Shown in pieces: positions 62,296 to 64,000 of a stretch of DNA of 64,000 nucleotides. The notes beneath the pieces were generated by a model. It was not told the origin of the DNA. It was given only the letters and a program-made list of their open reading frames with translations, and searched no databases. The DNA is from an uncultured Selenomonadales bacterium (GTDB lineage Bacteria > Bacillota > Negativicutes > Selenomonadales > Selenomonadaceae), in NCBI GenBank assembly GCA_947304355.1, contig CAMZAX010000003.1:1-64000 (forward strand), written 5' to 3'. Made by a program: the position numbers and the translations under genes. Position 1 is the first letter of the stretch. The number at the start of each line of letters is the position of its first letter.

Positions 62296-63054
62296 TCACA
62301 TGACAAGCCCGCCGTCGACCGACAAGACTTGACCTGTGATATACGCCGCTTGATCCGATACCAAGAACGCCACTGCATTGGCAACGTCTTCGGGAGTTCC
62401 CATTCGTCCCGCAGGTATCTCTTGCAACATAACTTCCTTGACTTTTTCCGACAATGCGGCAGTCATATCGGTGTTGATAAGCCCGGGCGCGACTGCGTTT
62501 ACCGTGACGCCGCGCGACGCCAATTCGCGCGCAACAGACTTCGTGAAGCCGATTATGCCCGCCTTTGCCGCCGCGTAATTTGTTTGGCTGATGTTGCCCT
62601 TGAGCCCGACGACGCTTGACATGTTGACGATTCGCCCGCCGCGTTGCCGCATCATCAGCTTTGTGACGGCTTTGGTGCAGTTGAACACGCCTTTCAAGTT
62701 CGTGGCGATAACTTTGTCGAAGTCGTCTTCGCTCATTTTCAGCAGGAGATTATCGCGGGTAATGCCGGCGTTGTTTATCAGAATGTCCAGCCGCCCCCAA
62801 TCGTCGACAATCTTTTTGACGAGCCCAGTTACCGTCGCGAAGTCGGAAACGTCGCCCTGAACGAGCATTGCCGAGCCGCCCGCCGATTCGATTTCGGCTT
62901 TGACAGCTTCGGCTTTCGCGCCGTTGCTTGCGAAGTTCAAAGCGACCTTTGCGCCGTCGGCAGCGAGCCGCAGGGCTATTGCGCGACCTATGCCGCGTGA
63001 CGCGCCCGTTACGAACGCTGTTTTGCCCGTTAAAACTTTTTCCGTCGCACTCAT
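62296..63054 (-). CDS. fabG: 3-oxoacyl-ACP reductase
   Basis: 252 residues from the ATG at 63054. Reduces beta-ketoacyl-ACP with NADPH in fatty-acid elongation. SDR landmarks: TGASRGIGRAIA (residues 16-27), NNAGIT, the catalytic Ser in MSSVVGLKGN and Tyr-Lys in YAAAKAG; C-terminal YITGQVLSVDGG. First gene of the fabG-acpP-fabK unit; promoter at 63081-63109. Confidence 0.96.
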   Translation of the reverse strand: MSATEKVLTGKTAFVTGASRGIGRAIALRLAADGAKVALNFASNGAKAEAVKAEIESAGGSAMLVQGDVSDFATVTGLVKKIVDDWGRLDILINNAGITRDNLLLKMSEDDFDKVIATNLKGVFNCTKAVTKLMMRQRGGRIVNMSSVVGLKGNISQTNYAAAKAGIIGFTKSVARELASRGVTVNAVAPGLINTDMTAALSEKVKEVMLQEIPAGRMGTPEDVANAVAFLVSDQAAYITGQVLSVDGGLVM

Positions 63055-63080
63055 TACAACCTTTCGCCTCCCGTTTGCAG

Positions 63081-63109
63081 AATATAGCACAAAGATTTTC
63101 GCTTGTCTA
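63081..63109 (-). promoter_or_regulatory. Promoter of the fabG-acpP-fabK unit
   Basis: Minus strand: TAGACA (63104-63109), 17 bases, TATATT (63081-63086). Confidence 0.5.
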
Positions 63110-63115
63110 CAATTT

Positions 63116-63143
63116 TTAGGGACAAGGAATTAGGAACAAGTGC
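63116..63143 (+). repeat. Heptanucleotide array upstream of the RTX-CAP gene
   Basis: TTAGGGA, CAAGGAA, TTAGGAA, CAAGTGC: mixed TTGTCCC- and CCTAGTT-class units in register. Confidence 0.55.
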
Positions 63144-63192
63144 GGCGAATTACTACGCGGAATTTAACCTCAATCCAAAGGAGATGATTTTC

Positions 63193-64000
63193 TTGGCTGA
63201 AGTTCTTCACGGCGACGGCAACGCCAATCAGCTTAACGCCCGCGCGGACAAGACACAAGTCTACGGTCTCAAGGGCAACGACACCCTCACGAGCGGCGAC
63301 AAGAGCGACGTGCTTTTGGTCGGCGGGTCGGGCGACGACAGCTTGATTATGTCGGGCGGCAACGGCACATTAAGCGGCGGCGCAGGCTCCGATACTTTCG
63401 AGCTCACCTATTCCGCCGACAAAAAACTTTCAGCAATAATCGAAGACTTATACCCTGCACAAGACAAAATTATCGTCAACTTCGACGACACCGCCGCGCC
63501 GCAACTCAACACCACGACAAGCGGCAATGATGTCATCCTTCGCGACGGCGGCGGGCTGTTCAGTGTCACGCTCAAAGGCATCCGCGACAACGACTACTTC
63601 GACGGCAACACCGAAGACCGGGCGTGGAAAGTTTTGGATCTCACCAACGACGTGCGCGAAAGACAAAATCTCTCCGCGCTGACAATGTCCGACGGCTTGA
63701 CGGCGGGTGCAGAAATTCGCGTCGAGGAAATCACTTCCCTCGGCACGGCAATGCACGATTACGAACACACGCGCCCCGACAACAAAGGTTACTATGACAC
63801 CGTGCTTGACGGTAAGTACAACTTCCCCGGCGAAAATCTCTACAGCGGCGCGCGCTTCCCCGAACAAGTCGTGGCGGAGTGGATGAATTCGGACGACCAC
63901 AGGGAAAATATTCTGCGCGACAACTTTCAAAAGCTCGGCGTGGCTTACAACGAATACGACGAGGATCCCTCCGATTTGCGCTTCTATTGGGTGCAACTCT
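63193..64000 (+). CDS. RTX calcium-binding protein with CAP (SCP/PR-1) domain, 3' end outside window
   Basis: The TTG at 63193 has AAAGGAG nine bases upstream; the frame stays open to the right edge (269 residues visible). Residues about 5-80 contain RTX-like glycine/aspartate repeats (GLKGNDTLTSGD, GGSGDDSLIMSGG, SGGAGSDTFEL) that fold on calcium after secretion by type I export. Residues about 150-269 are a CAP domain: LTNDVRERQNLSALTMSD, DYEHTRPDN, GENLYSGA and EWMNSDDHRENIL, the last two being the family signatures. Secreted, no N-terminal signal, function unknown. The RTX module at the N-terminus rather than the C-terminus is unusual. Confidence 0.8.
   Translation, partial: MAEVLHGDGNANQLNARADKTQVYGLKGNDTLTSGDKSDVLLVGGSGDDSLIMSGGNGTLSGGAGSDTFELTYSADKKLSAIIEDLYPAQDKIIVNFDDTAAPQLNTTTSGNDVILRDGGGLFSVTLKGIRDNDYFDGNTEDRAWKVLDLTNDVRERQNLSALTMSDGLTAGAEIRVEEITSLGTAMHDYEHTRPDNKGYYDTVLDGKYNFPGENLYSGARFPEQVVAEWMNSDDHRENILRDNFQKLGVAYNEYDEDPSDLRFYWVQL

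Noticed and set aside
1..64000. tRNA or rRNA genes
   Set aside because: All spacers were read on both strands; no cloverleaf or rRNA sequence was seen.

Overview
The window reads as one chromosomal segment of an anaerobic, diderm Firmicute, most likely a Negativicute (Selenomonadaceae-like). This assignment is inference. The supporting signs are: strong AGGAGG ribosome sites with very many TTG starts; both subunits of methylmalonyl-CoA mutase (propionate metabolism); a pyrophosphate-type phosphofructokinase; a secreted RTX-plus-CAP protein of the kind made by outer-membrane bacteria; a SEC-C-tagged methionine aminopeptidase; and LarB/LarC. No rRNA, tRNA or CRISPR array was found.

Layout. 1-4.4 kb: an AT-rich transglutaminase-like gene cut by the left edge, PPi-phosphofructokinase, a lipoprotein/acetyltransferase pair, then an IS30 remnant that truncates a phage BRO-type gene. 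4.4-9.4 kb: a probable small-RNA unit, aspS, rpsO, queC, map and a B12-dependent methionine synthase activation-domain protein. 9.5-13.4 kb: a small unknown protein, an exported polysaccharide deacetylase, a frameshifted DMT transporter and prfC. 13.4-24.7 kb: a LytS-type kinase with an unusual HTH-receiver regulator, divergent from a long operon of three tandem YtcJ-like amidohydrolases, a carboxylesterase, an unknown membrane protein and a membrane-anchored esterase homologue that has lost its catalytic Ser and His. 24.7-33.2 kb: mutAB, an FSA-type aldolase, NADH dehydrogenase II, an exported aldo/keto reductase and larB. 33.3-38.1 kb: an argD/glycosyltransferase/argF operon in which the glycosyltransferase carries an in-frame amber stop, and a divergent larC. 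38.1-44.3 kb: an MNT antitoxin with a decayed HEPN partner, and a translationally coupled three-gene operon of a zinc-ribbon methyltransferase and a two-subunit helicase/nuclease/methylase restriction system. 44.3-54 kb: a DegT aminotransferase, an M48-TPR protease, a BMP-family sensor coupled to a hybrid histidine kinase, an ABC-F ATPase and an SGNH esterase. 54-64 kb: a DapL-like aminotransferase, glycerate kinase, secA, a RelE/HigB-type toxin with a non-HTH partner, two unknown genes, fabG-acpP-fabK, and the RTX-CAP gene cut by the right edge.

The most unusual whole-window signal is a family of dispersed heptanucleotide arrays (TTGTCCC, AGCTTTC, CCTAGTT and CGTAATG classes). They lie mostly between genes or just past stop codons, sometimes inside coding ends, and resemble the heptanucleotide STRRs known from cyanobacteria. 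The amidohydrolase/pseudo-esterase operon with its divergent two-component system is the best candidate for an undescribed functional system.
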